Assembly (NCBI RefSeq): GCF_021018805.1
Contig: NC_086247.1
Span: 150,811,285-150,875,284 of the forward strand
Direction: 5' to 3'
Source: Prinia subflava
Lineage: Eukaryota > Chordata > Aves > Passeriformes > Cisticolidae
Length of the DNA stretch: 64,000 nucleotides
Part shown: in pieces, positions 25,901 to 36,221 of the stretch
Layout: each line of letters begins with the position of its first letter
How positions within the stretch are numbered: position 1 is the stretch's first letter
Translations under genes and position numbers: made by a program
Notes under the pieces: model-generated
Told to the model about the DNA's origin: nothing
The model's database searches: none
Seen by the model: only the letters and a program-made list of their open reading frames with translations

Positions 25901-26180
25901 AAACTGAGGGACTGGAATATTGTTTTTTTAACGCTGAATTGATACTGGAACTCAGAGTGGGAGTGAATGGCTGTGTTCTCCAAGCCTGATGTAGCTTTTC
26001 CTGGGAATACCCCTGTCTTGACTCATCTCATGCACCTCCTGTGCCTTTTCTTTGTTTTTGGAGGGGCTGAGGTGGAGTCCAGCTCAGTCCTGCACAGGAA
26101 GGTCACCCAGAGAACGGTGCAGGCACAGCTCTGGCTCACTCTGCTTCAGCAGCCCCCACAGCTGGGTGTGCATCCTGTCC
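22996..26180. other. Intergenic region between the two receptor genes
   Basis: No coding signal is visible. Contents are unique AT-rich sequence and a 42-bp tandem duplication at 25472-25554. Confidence 0.6.
25472..25554 (+). repeat. Two-copy 42-bp tandem duplication
   Basis: The string ATGAAATATCCAAACTGACA starts at 25472 and recurs, with one change, at 25514. The two copies end in the same GCACAAACTCA. Confidence 0.9.
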
Positions 26181-26641
26181 CCTGAAACTTTGACACCCCC
26201 ACGTTTTTCTATTCCTTGGTAGCTTTGTTGACTTTATTTGTATTCACACAGTTCTGACAGGTCACAAACTTTAAAGCAATGACCCTTTAGAAATGGTTGC
26301 TGACTTTCCTGACAGGGGACTTTTCTCCTGCTTTATCTTTGATAGCTATCATGATGATGGCTCCATGGAAAGCTTGTAGAGCTCTTCACTTCCTCTAGGT
26401 TTATTTTCTCCTGGTGACATTCTTCATTTCCCCTTCCTTTTTTTTTTTCCCTATTTCCTTTCTTTTTCCTTTCTCCTTTCCTCTTTCTTTTTCCCTTTAC
26501 TTTTTCTCCTTTCCCTTTCCCTTTCCCCTTTCCCCTTTCCCTTTCCCTTTCCCTTTCCCTTTCCCTTTCCTTTCCCCTTTCCCCTTTCCAGGTCTTCTTG
26601 TGCAATCAGGACTTTTGTCCAAACACTTTCTTTCCTCATTT
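26181..26641 (+). repeat. Inverted-repeat family, copy A (with pyrimidine tract)
   Basis: This copy is the reverse complement of 29697-30300. Shared landmarks are GATAGCTATCATGATGATGG, a (CCCTTT)n tract at 26510-26585, the flank TTGTGCAATCAGGACTTTTG and the end CTTTGTTGACTTTATTTG. In the other orientation the element ends in A-rich sequence after AAGTCAACAAAGCTACC, which suggests a retroposed element. I cannot name the family. Confidence 0.85.
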
Positions 26642-27185
26642 TATGGCATTGGCAGAATTGGGTGTTTCACCAATTGATCTTCAAGGTTCTGATTTTCTGT
26701 CCCACAAAAAAATCCCAACATCTGGGCACTAAGATTCGGTTTGGAAGTGATTCTGAGCCCCAGGGAGCCCAGCTGGCACCTGGTATTGGTTTTGCTCTGA
26801 TTTATTCTTTCCCACATCATCTGCCTGATATTCCCCTATTCCATATTTTCCTTTGGACAAGAAAAGGGTTTGGGATCCTCTGGCCTAATTTAACCCCTGT
26901 TCAACAGGTTTAGAAGAAGAAAAAAGAAATCAAGGAGGTGTTTTGTGTCACTGAAGACAGTTTGAGTTTCTTTTTAAAGCAGGTTACTGCTCTATAGGTA
27001 ACTGCTTCTGAGATTTCTGTGCTTAATTTCCATTAGATTGTCTCAAGACATCTCAAAACAAGCAGTAAAACATCAGAAATCGTTATGGCAAAGCTTGGCC
27101 AGCAAATAACCTTTTCAAATGATGGTTAGGAATTGTGGTCTTGGAAACTGGAAATTTTGGGAAATGCTAACAAATATATAACAAA

Positions 27186-27520
27186 TGTGCTGGGAGGAGT
27201 TAATGTAGGGGTTTGTAGCCCTGATTTCATGCCTGGGATGTTTTGGTTTGTGGAATTTCTTTCCCAGGTGATTTGTTGTAAACAAGAAGAGATGTTTTGT
27301 TAACTGTATCTATGTTTTCCATTCCTTTTAGAGGAGGGACTTCTTGATGGCCCTCTGGCTTGACCAGTGTGGTTAAAGGGGTGTTAACTTTGCCCACAAA
27401 TCATATTGGTCTCTGTAAATAGAATGTAAAGAAATGGTATTTTGAATAAACAGCTTGCTTGCTCTTCCTTACCTTCTGAGATTCACGGGGTCAGTGTGGC
27501 CTATTTTGTGTCCTATACAG
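27186..27520 (+). mobile_element. LTR-like sequence downstream of GHRHR
   Basis: A stretch starting TGTGCTGGGAGGAGTT and ending GTCCTATACA carries AATAAA at about 27446, roughly 75 bp before its end, followed by a T/C-rich segment. This is the usual R-U5 layout of a solo LTR. I found no convincing target-site duplication, so the boundaries are approximate. Confidence 0.35.
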
Positions 27521-27595
27521 ACAGGGTTTTTTTGTTTGCTAACCTGTTAGTTCACTCTAGCTCAAAGCCTGGCTTTTCACAACAAAACAAGAGTG

Positions 27596-27601
27596 TTTAA
27601 T
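27596..27601 (-). terminator. Candidate GHRHR polyadenylation signal (ATTAAA)
   Basis: ATTAAA on the - strand lies 166 nt after the GHRHR stop codon and is followed by a T/G-rich stretch (TTGTTTTGTTGTG). It is the nearest plausible signal; other AATAAA hexamers on this strand lie further downstream near 26800 and 26400. Confidence 0.35.
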
Positions 27602-27766
27602 GCTTCAGGAGAGGAGAGCCAGAGCTGTGATGCAGATCTGTACCGGGTGAGAACAGCAGCCCCTGCTCAGGACAAGGAATTTACAGGGGAAGACAGAAAG
27701 GACCCAGCTGGCCACCTCTGGGATGGGACATTGCAGTGTCACATCAACCCCTCCTGCTGGGAGCCC

Positions 27767-27955
27767 TCAGACAGTGGTGACACCCTCCTGGAGCACTGAG
27801 GTTCTCCTCTTGGGGCTGATTTTGTCCAGCAGGGAGAGCTGGGTGACGTAGTTGACCGGGCTGGTTTCCCTGGACAGAGCCCCGTGTCTGTGGGGGAAGG
27901 TCAGGTACTCCTGGTGCTGCCACTTGCACAGTTGTTTCTTCAGCTCAGTTTGAAC
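27767..27955 (-). CDS. GHRHR: GHRHR exon 13: C-terminal tail and stop
   Basis: This exon has 62 codons plus TGA at 27767-27769. It encodes VQTELKKQLCKW (helix 8), HRHGALSRETSPVN, TQLSLLDKISPKRRT and the end VTTV. The acceptor is CCTGCAG. Its length equals the PAC1 last exon exactly, and both tails share HRH, SxVN and TQLSxL. As I remember it, mammalian GHRHR has a shorter, unrelated tail without a PDZ-type ending. C387 in helix 8 could be acylated. Confidence 0.9.
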   Translation of the reverse strand, partial: VQTELKKQLCKWQHQEYLTFPHRHGALSRETSPVNYVTQLSLLDKISPKRRTSVLQEGVTTV

Positions 27956-28929
27956 CTGCAGGAAGTTATAAATGAAGAGAAAATTAGGAGTTAAAGAACA
28001 CTGGAGGTAAAAAACTCTGCCTGAGTGCTTAGCCCATGTAAGTCAGGATTAAGCCTTAACACATTTTTAGAAGAATTTGAACTCTGTCCTTATTCCATTT
28101 GAAAGAAACTTTTAATATCAAAGATTCAGAGGATGGCATGCAGGAGTACATTTGGACATCAGGGCAGGTCATTGGCAATATTTATCATTTTGGTGGCCCC
28201 TATTCTGCCTTAATTTTCCATGTGAATCACACAGAGGCACAGATAACCCCTGAGTACAACTTCATGGATGGGCCTCTGGATCTTCCAAGAATCAAATAAA
28301 TAAAAGAGAGATTTCCTCCACCAATCCAGTATTCCAGCTCTATCCCAGCAAACTCAAGGCCCTGCAGCACTCCTCAGTTTCAAATACTCATAACACATTG
28401 CCTGGCAGCAGCACAGTCTCTCACATTGTCACAGACACTCAAAACTGCAGAAACACACACACACAGAGAAAATAATAATTAGCTTTTAGGCTTGCAGGGA
28501 AGCACAGCAGATGCACTGCCAAGTGGTAATGAGTGGCCAAGCTGCTGCAGGAGCAGTTATCCCTAAGAAATGTGGCAAAAAGCCAACCCAGCTTCATCCT
28601 GGGGCAGAGATCAGGCTCTGCCTCTCCTGTTTTCAACACTTAGTGGATTTCTGTGTTGTGAGGTGCAATATGCAGGCTATTAAAAGGCTGTTGGAGCAAT
28701 TAAAAGACTGCTGGCAAGGAGTCTGAGATACAGAAGGCAGGCTGGAAGAAGAGCTTTCTGTATTCACAGCTAAATCTTGAAGGGACTCTCCCAGAATGGC
28801 CATTATAAATTGTTCTCCTAAGTAACAAACATGTTTTAGGAATTACTCATCCTTGGGTAGGGTTGCTTGCACCTTGCACCTCCATTTAGCCATTCCTGTG
28901 AGGTGCTGGAGTGTGTCCAGTGAAGGGGA

Positions 28930-29035
28930 CTATTTTTAAAGGGTCGTTTCTTTAAAGTTTATTTTGTGTCTTTCTGTCACGACGGTGTGAATACAAATAA
29001 AGTCAACAAGGGTACCTAGGGACAAAAAAAAAAAG
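28930..29035 (-). repeat. Inverted-repeat family, partial copy C
   Basis: It shares TTTTTAAAGGGTC and GTGTGAATACAAATAAAGTC with copy B, in the same orientation, and ends in a poly-A run after GGGAC. Only the last 100 bp of the element is present, which fits 5' truncation of a retroposon. The CR1 fragment begins immediately after it. Confidence 0.75.
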
Positions 29036-29040
29036 TGAAG

Positions 29041-29455
29041 GGCAATGGAGCTGGTGAAGGGATTGGAGAGTAAATCCTGTGAGGAGCAGCTGAGGGAGCT
29101 GGGAAAGGGGCTCAGCCTGGAGAAAAGGAGGCTCAGGAGGGACCTGCTTGGTGTCCACAACTCCCTGAGAGGAGGTTTTAGGAGGGGGTTGGCTTCTTCT
29201 CCCAGGAAACAGGGACAGGAGGAGAGGAAACAGCCTCAGGTTGTTCCAGGTTGGACAGCAGCAGGATTTTCCCATGTAAAGGGAGCTCAGGGCTTGGCAG
29301 GGGCTGCCCAGGGAGGTTTGGAGTCCCCATCCCTGGAGGTGTCCAGGGAAGGGCTGGAGGTGGCACTGAGTGCTCTGGGCTGGGGACAAGGTGGGGATTT
29401 GGCACAGCTGGGACTCGATGGCCGTGGAGGGCTTTTCCAACATTGATAATTCCAT
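29041..29455 (+). mobile_element. CR1-type LINE 3' fragment
   Basis: It contains CR1 phrases GGAGCAGCTGAGGGAGCTGG, GCTCAGCCTGGAGAAAAGGA and GGGACTCGATGGCC. It lies in GHRHR intron 12, antisense to the gene. ORFs up to 150 codons here are shadows of the repeat. A related copy is at 37432-37825. Confidence 0.9.
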
Positions 29456-29696
29456 TTTCTATGAGAATTATCCAAGTTGAAGCCACTGCAGAGACTGAGG
29501 CACCATTAGTGTGTCATTCTCAACTAACCTACTCACCTTTCTGAGGATCAGACGTAGTTTTACATTTTCTCATCTGTTTTGATTTGTTCTGCCCTTTTGG
29601 GGGAAAGTGCCACCAAAATGTAATGAGGTTTTTAAATGACAGGCTCACTACCACTGCAGGGAGTTTACTCAAATTCTACCAATGTTATAAAAGTAG

Positions 29697-30300
29697 GAAA
29701 GAAAGCGTTTGAACAAAAGCCCTGATTGCACGAGCAGACAGGGAAAGGGAAAGGGAAAGGGAAAGGGAAAGGGAAAGGGAAAGGGAAAGGGAAAGGGAAA
29801 GGGAAAGGGAAAGGGAAAGGGAAAGGGAAAGGGAAAGGGAAAGGGAAAGGGAAAGGGAAAGAGGCAAAAGGGGGAAAAGGGAAAGAGAAAGAGGGAAAGG
29901 GGAAAGGGGAAAGGGGAAAGGGAAAGGGAAAAGGAGAAAAAGTAAAGGGAAAGGGAAAGGGAAAAGGAGAAAAAGTAAAAGGAAAAAGAAAGAGGAAAGG
30001 AGAAAGGAAAAAGAAAGGAAATAGGGAAAAAAAAAAAAGGAAGGGGAAATGAAGAATGTCACCAGGAGAAAATAAACCTAGAGGAAGTGAAGAGCTCTAC
30101 AAGCTTTCCATGGAGCCATCATCATGATAGCTATCAAAGATAAATCAGGAGAAAAGTCCCCTGTCAGGAAAGTCAGCAACCATTTTTAAAGGGTCATTGC
30201 TTCAAAGTTTGTGTTCTTCTGTCAGAACTGTGTGAATACAAGTAAAGTCAACAAAGCTACCAAGGAACAAAAAAGATGTGGGGATGTCATGGTTTCAGGA
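29697..30300 (-). repeat. Inverted-repeat family, copy B (with (GGGAAA)n tract)
   Basis: This is the reverse-complement partner of 26181-26641. The purine tract (29740-29862, then degenerate to 30040) is longer than in copy A. The unique flanks GATTGCACGAGCAGACAGG and GTCACCAGGAGAAAATAAAC match copy A closely by eye. GKGKG-type open frames are repeat artefacts. Confidence 0.85.
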
Positions 30301-30405
30301 GCAGATCAAAGACAGATCTGTTCTGAAAATAGGAAAAGAAATTTAAAAACGAGAGGAGACTGTGAGTTTTAAAGGTTTTGGTAATCTCATCGATTTGCTA
30401 CTCAC

Positions 30406-30447
30406 CTCTGCATTTGAGAAGCAATATAGGAGAGCAACAACAAAACC
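30406..30447 (-). CDS. GHRHR: GHRHR exon 12: TM7 42-nt exon
   Basis: It encodes GFVVALLYCFSNAE (residues 364-377), the TM7 motif, with Ser-Asn-Ala where most family members have Leu-Asn-Gly or Leu-Asn-Gln. The acceptor ends TTAG and the donor is GTGAGT. It is phase 0 at both ends, as in the PAC1 counterpart. Confidence 0.95.
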
Positions 30448-31297
30448 CTAAGACAGGGAGGGTAGAGAGAGAAAAAACATGGATTTAAAATCTAGAATCA
30501 ATGATAGATATCATGTTTTATTCACAGTTTGTGTAAGACAACAAAGAATGCATATTTCCCAGTTTTCTATTGGAGTTCAGGTAATGTGACAATATATATT
30601 GAGTTTTCATGACAGAATTAAATTCCTCAATGGACTGGTGACATTTTATTTTTATTATTGCCCTTGTACAGGGACAACAAGGATTAACTTGCTGTTTACT
30701 GCATCCTATAAACAAATTCTCCCTCAGATAAGGCAAGCATAGAAGACAAATCATTTGCAACACAGATCAATGTGGACAGGTTTTGGTGGGCTACAGGGGA
30801 AAGGGGAAGGGAGAAGATCTCAGCTGTTCTGTATGAAATGTACCACACACAGCCCTGACCCTCTCAAATCCATGCTGCTGTTCTGAGCAGTGGAACAGCA
30901 AAATAAACAAAGAGATTTTAACATGGTTCACTTCTCCTAAAGGGTAAGGGCAGGGCAGGTGGTTGTGCACTCTTATTTACCATCCCTCTTGTCGTTATTA
31001 CATGTGAAATAATTTTCAATCAGTTCACCTTAATCCACAGACTGGTCTTCATGGTATTCTGCCATTGTTATTCCATGAAAGTAGCTATTGTATTTACTTT
31101 TGGTGATTATTCATACGAAGTCTGACTCAGAGATATGAAATAATAAGGGAACAAGCAACAGAAGAGCTCGTGAAGGAGTGAGAAGGGATGTGTGTGTTGA
31201 ATTTGGATGCATTCATAAATCCTGCTCCAATAACCAGCCTGAAGTGTGGTGGTACAGACCAAACACCTCAACCTGTTGAACATTTTGTCCATCTTAC

Positions 31298-31427
31298 CTG
31301 AAATGAGCCCAGGCCCAGCTCGATGTAGAGCCGAGCCTCCAGGCCAGTGCTCTCTGGGAAAAATGCAAACACAATGTAGTGCACCCCAAAGAGGGGGATC
31401 AACAGTAAGGTGGATTTTGCAAGGCGC
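31298..31427 (-). CDS. GHRHR: GHRHR exon 11: TM6 and extracellular loop 3
   Basis: This 130-nt exon (residues 320-363) encodes [20 protein letters not shown], then [22 protein letters not shown]. The [16 protein letters not shown] pattern is characteristic of GHRHR among the class B receptors I remember. The acceptor is TTTTCCAG and the donor GTAAGA. Confidence 0.95.
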
Positions 31428-31678
31428 CTGGAAAAACAATAATTAAAGAACTGTTAGAAACAGGGAATGAGTGACAGCAATTAGATGTTGAAACATTTTT
31501 AAATTCAGTTCCAAATGGAGGCAACTGCATCCAGAGAAATTATGGGCAGGTCCTGTGGCTGCACTGATGGGATCTCCAGTGATTGTGAAGAGGTTTGTAA
31601 CAGCCAGGACTAGGTTTGGTTACAGATTGAAACCTGCTGAAGTCCAGGGCATCCCTCTGGCTGCCCTGGATGGTCTGA

Positions 31679-31749
31679 GACCCTGGCAGGGGGGTCTGGG
31701 ACCCTGGCAGGGGGGTCTGGGACCCTGGAAGGGGGGTTGGAGACCCTGG
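31679..31749 (+). repeat. Three-copy 21-bp minisatellite
   Basis: GACCCTGGCAGGGGGGTCTG is repeated about three times with drift, in GHRHR intron 10. Confidence 0.9.
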
Positions 31750-31829
31750 TACAGAGCCCAAAGTGACATTGTCCTTGCCCTCATTCCATGGGAGAAACTG
31801 CCAACCTGGTACGAAGAATTACAAGCCAC

Positions 31830-32235
31830 AAGAGTTTGATATAAATAGTAGTTAGTTTATCACAGGGTGCAAATGTAGAATTTGGGTTTTTTAGAATGGA
31901 GTCAGAGAAGGCAAGATGGACAAACCAGGGTGTGACCCTGTCCTTCTTCCTTCTTGTCCTCCATCTTCTGCTGTGGTGGGTCACAGGGGATTGGTTTAGA
32001 CATGTCTAACATAGGTAATAGATATTGGTAATTAATTGTAAATAAAAAATACGCTGTGGATGATGGCTGGGTCAGAGAAAAGGTACAAAAGGTCTGAGCC
32101 CTCCCAACCTGGGGGGAGTCCCCTCGTGCTCTTGCTGCAGCAAAGACCTTGGCAGGGTGCTGGAAGAACTGAGGGATAAGAAATAATAAACAACTTTGAG
32201 AAACCAGAACTTTGTGTTCTGCTTCTGGCAAGGGC
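31830..32235 (+). mobile_element. LTR-like fragment in GHRHR intron 10
   Basis: A promoter-like GTACAAAAGG, a C-rich segment, AATAAACAACTTTGAG at about 32187 and a T-rich end resemble the U3-R-U5 part of an avian ERV LTR. No target-site duplication was found and boundaries are approximate. It is antisense to GHRHR. Confidence 0.35.
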
Positions 32236-32642
32236 ATTCAAGGAAAAAAGACTCTAACCAATATATCTCAAGAAAACCAACCTGAGAGTAACCTGTTACT
32301 GCAAAGAATTTAAAGGAAATTATCTTCATCTTTCCCTGTGTGGCCATTTGTGTGGAAAGGACTGGGAGTGAGCTGGATTCATCACCTGACATTTAGTGTT
32401 TACTCTTTCAAGCTTTTGAAGTTTCATACTTTGTATTTCCCTTTGCTCTTTGTCCCCAGCACATCCATCCCACGCTTCTCCCCCTGAAGAAAAGCAAGAC
32501 CTGATATTTGGGATGAAAAAGAAAGTTCACGTTGTCATTTATTCTCTTTCAATTAGGAGTAGAACATTCTGTTCTCCTACCCATAAAAATTTTCTTACAG
32601 CAGTTGGAACAGGTCACTCCTAAGAGACCCAGAAATACTTAC

Positions 32643-32734
32643 ACAAAGTGGCTTGAATGGCTCCCTCCTCCCTCTTGGGATTTCAATTTATGGACCAGAA
32701 TCCTGATCACATTAATGAATATAATAAAGTTAAT
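32643..32734 (-). CDS. GHRHR: GHRHR exon 10: TM5 and start of intracellular loop 3
   Basis: This 92-nt exon (residues 290-319 plus two bases) encodes INFIIFINVIRILVHKLKSQ and a Gly/Ser-rich start of ICL3. The donor is GTAAGT and the acceptor TTTGCAG. It is also similar to the secretin receptor TM5, so this exon alone does not decide the paralogue. Confidence 0.93.
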
Positions 32735-33265
32735 CTGCAAAGACAAGACAAAATCTAAAAATTTACTACAAACCAGGACATGCCTTCAGCTGACACAAAT
32801 AACTGAAAATCCCCACTTCTAGGAATTGCACTGCTATAAAGCAGTGCTCATCTCTTCTCAGCTCAGATCAATAGCTTTAGAAACAATAATTATCTTTCCC
32901 ACCATTGTATATCTGTAAATAAAATATGATTAAAGTATTGTTGAATTATTTTAGACCTACACATCTTAATATAATTTTATGTCTGATATTAATGCCTTGT
33001 ACTTCTGGTCAGAACTTTAAATTTAGATTTTAAATTTAGATTTTAAATGGTCTAAAAAGTCCCCCCTGTTCTTGTCATTGTTTATGACAGGGATTATTCC
33101 AGATACAGACCTGAGAAACCAATTGCTCCCTCCCTAAATTCAGGTGGTATAAACTCATGGATAAGGGAGTTTTTTTTCAAGTTGCAATCATAAGAACTCA
33201 TTTTAAAAGCACACTAGATAAAGTTATCTATATGCAGAAACTCGAGGGAAAATGAAAAACCTTAC

Positions 33266-33335
33266 TAATACAGTCAGCAGGATGGGGCCTTTGATGATCC
33301 ACAACACCACTCCATTTTCATCATCATCCCAACAT
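33266..33335 (-). CDS. GHRHR: GHRHR exon 9: extracellular loop 2
   Basis: This 70-nt exon (residues 266-289) encodes CWDDDENGVVLWIIKGPIL. It contains the invariant CWD, whose Cys pairs with TM3 C197, and the WIIKGP motif at the top of TM5. The acceptor is TTTCAG and the donor GTAAGG. Confidence 0.94.
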
Positions 33336-33661
33336 CTGAAACAACAAACAAAACCAGGTGGGCACTAAGTTCTAAATCACTGTCTAAATGTCCCGTGCAG
33401 TCTAATCTAAAGAAAACTTAATCAGCAAGAATCACAGATTGAAGAACCAAAACGAAGTGAAAAAAACCCCACATTTGTATTTTCAGGCTTCTCTCCTTCT
33501 CTAATCACTCTCAACTCAGCTTCTTATTCAACTCTCCTGACTTCTGAGCAGGCAGGTATAAAATATTTTCTTTTCCAGCTGATGTCAAATGATCTGAAAG
33601 CCTCCAGGACAGCTTACAGTAAACAATCTTTCTGTCTGGAGCTCATGTTAAAAGAGGCAGA

Positions 33662-33802
33662 TAAAAAATAAAATAAAATAAAATAAAATAAAATAAAATA
33701 AAATAAAATAAAATAAAATAAAATAAAATAAAATAAAATAAAATAAAATAAAATAAAATAAAATAAAATAAAATAAAATAAAATAAAATAAAATAAAATA
33801 AT
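33662..33802 (+). repeat. (AAAAT)n pentanucleotide microsatellite
   Basis: About 27 nearly perfect AAAAT units lie in GHRHR intron 8. Confidence 0.97.
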
Positions 33803-34199
33803 TGAATGGAAACAAAAGAAAAAACTTCTTAAGAAGTTTTGGGAAGTTCTTGTTTGAAGAGATTAGGGTTAGTTATTTAGGATTGACTTTGTACAGAAGC
33901 AGCAACTTTCTTGAAATGCAATTATTTCAAGGACTGGGCATTAGGGAACTTAAATGAAATTTCAAGAGTTAATACAATATCTCCAGGTTTTGTTACTCCA
34001 TGTACAGACATAAAAATCACAAGATTTAAAGTATTTTCTCACTTCTGTACAAGCTGTAAAAATTAGAGGTAAGGCTTTGAATCATGGGAGCTTTTTCTCC
34101 CCTTACCTTTTTCCGTGCACATCTTTTCTTCCCCTCCAGAAAAACAGAACACCATAAAAAATAGGATGTGCCTGTGTTCCTTATCCAGCTCTGACTTAC

Positions 34200-34260
34200 C
34201 CAGTGTTCTGTTGGTGGATTCGTGTGAGGACCCAAGCAAACATCACAGCAGTGGGAGCTC
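34200..34260 (-). CDS. GHRHR: GHRHR exon 8: TM4 61-nt exon
   Basis: It encodes G-APTAVMFAWVLTRIHQQNT-G (residues 246-266), the second half of TM4 and the start of ECL2. The acceptor TTTGCTCAG has a strong pyrimidine tract and the donor is GTAAGT. The length of 61 nt is the family standard and aligns residue for residue with human GHRHR from GLPVLF to the CWD. Confidence 0.92.
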
Positions 34261-35892
34261 CTGAGCAAACCAACAGGAACACAACAATTGCTTTGAATAT
34301 CGTGTCCCATGGAATCTTTATTCCAGTAGGTTCACAGAGCACAAGGCTGGATCAAAGGCCAAGTTGTGGGTCAGACAATTTTCAACACCTTTATGAAAGA
34401 ATTCAATTTGCAGCCCAGGGAAAGGGAAAAAGAAAAGGAGTGAAAGGGCAGGAGAATGAAATCGTGGCAAAGGAGAATAGGGGATGGTGTGAAAATACAT
34501 TTTCAGAAATAAATGCTAAGAATTACTTGAAGGTTTGGATAGGAATTACAAACACTTGTAAAGCTGGAGTAATCATCTATTTAGCTGGGGCTCTTTTATC
34601 TTGTGGATTGTGTCCAACAAACACCCTTTGTACAGCAGCTAGAAGAGTTTGTATTTTTGTCCTAAAGGCTCTTCTAATCACCCCAGACCAATCATAAGAT
34701 AAGAATTCTATGAAAATTTCACTGAATCCAGGATCCAGTGGTTTCTAGCCTCACTTTATCACTGCATATCCTTCTATCCTTCTACACTTTTGACTGGGTT
34801 TTTTAAAGGCCTATAAAGCAGAAATTGCTTTTTCTCTCCTCCTGTGGAATTGAATTTTCAAAGACCAGATGACTTTCAAAGCTGCCACAACAGTGGCTCT
34901 AATGTGAAGGAGGTGACATTTTCACTGATTATTCTATAAAAATATAGACAATTTCTTTTTAAGTATAATTTGAGATCTGTAGGAAGGGCCCACAACTTGT
35001 CCTTCCAAATTTTAGCCTTTTGCTCAAGTCCTTTAAACTGAGACCTTGTTAAATTCAAGTTGGCTTTTTAATTAATAAAAAGAAATATTTCCCTCACCAT
35101 CACCTAAGATGTGAGTTACCCCTGAGGTATTTCTCACCTTCCCTTGATTGCAGAAGGAGATGAGGATTACCACATTATTAATTGAGTTGTTTGCTTTCTT
35201 ATCTCAGGTTGGCCATGATTAATCGAGGGCTGAGAGTCTACTTTCAGACAATCCTATTTGGAATAGCTCCAACAAAAATTTAATTACATTAAATAAACTC
35301 TAAAAATCTGAAGGTGAAGGATAAATTAATATTTATTCGGGATAATTTGGATTTCACTTCTAAGTCAAAAAAATTGTAACTACTCAGTTTGGTTGGGTGC
35401 CTGTATTTTAGAGCAGCCAAGGTGAGACATGGGAATATCTGAGAGTCACAATAAACAATTCTGAGCAGTGAATGAAATTTATTTCATATTCCTATTCTTA
35501 ATATCAGAGATAACTCCAATTCCTGTATAACCTCAAAAGATTCCTTAAAGTCAGAAGATCTCTGAAAATAAAAGAAAAACAGAATTGTTTGATTCCTAGG
35601 CCTGGACTCACATGATTAAAAACAAAAAGCAACTTAGCCACCCAAACTTCTTTGGTCAGTGGAGGAATTCAACATATTTCTAGGATGTTATCCAGCATAT
35701 CACTCATCCCCTTGAGGCCTGGATTATTCACCACCACGGTGAAAATACATAAGATATAAATGGCAATACAATGATGTGGCTTGGAAAAATGTCACCTTCA
35801 ACAGGCTCCTTTTACCCCAAAACACAGATTTTTATCCACTTCTGCAAGCAACCAGAAATCCTGAATGGCCCCAAGAGGAAGGGAGCACTAAC

Positions 35893-36046
35893 CCCAGCCA
35901 GTAAAGATGAACCACCACACAAACTTCTTGTTGGAAACAAAGGTCAGCAGCAGCAGGGTTTGCAGGTAGATCCCTTCGATGAGGAGCCAGAAGAAATTGG
36001 CTAAAATACTGAATTGGAAGAAAGCCACAGCAGCCTTACAAGCAAC
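35893..36046 (-). CDS. GHRHR: GHRHR exon 7: TM3 and intracellular loop 2
   Basis: This 154-nt exon (residues 195-245 plus one base) begins VACKAAVAFFQFSILANFFW and continues LLIEGIYLQTLLLL and VWWFIFTGWG. C197 is the conserved TM3 cysteine and E-G-x-Y-L is the class B signature in TM3. The acceptor is CTTCCAG; the donor GTTAGT is weak at +3. Confidence 0.95.
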
Positions 36047-36221
36047 CTGGAAGGGCAGAGGGAGAAAAACCTTTTAGGTCGACTCTCATCATGGCTGGTT
36101 TCTAGAGAAATGCAGGCAAAATTCAGTGTTGCCACACAAGAACGAAGAAATAACAAAATTTCTGTTGGTATGGGGGTTTAAATGTTTTAAATTGACTTTA
36201 TTTTAGATATCTGGAAGGGAA

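Larger units (their letters stand above)
27956..30405 (-). other. GHRHR: GHRHR intron 12
   Basis: This 2.4-kb intron is filled largely by repeats: a partial family copy (28930-29035), a CR1 fragment (29041-29455) and inverted-repeat copy B (29697-30300). No further exon is visible. Confidence 0.8.

Noticed and set aside
29685..30062. GKGKG and SLSLS frames
   Set aside because: Translation of the (GGGAAA)n tract in the inverted-repeat copy.
34203..34697. 164-codon + strand frame over GHRHR exon 8
   Set aside because: Antisense shadow of a real exon and its intron; no family resemblance.
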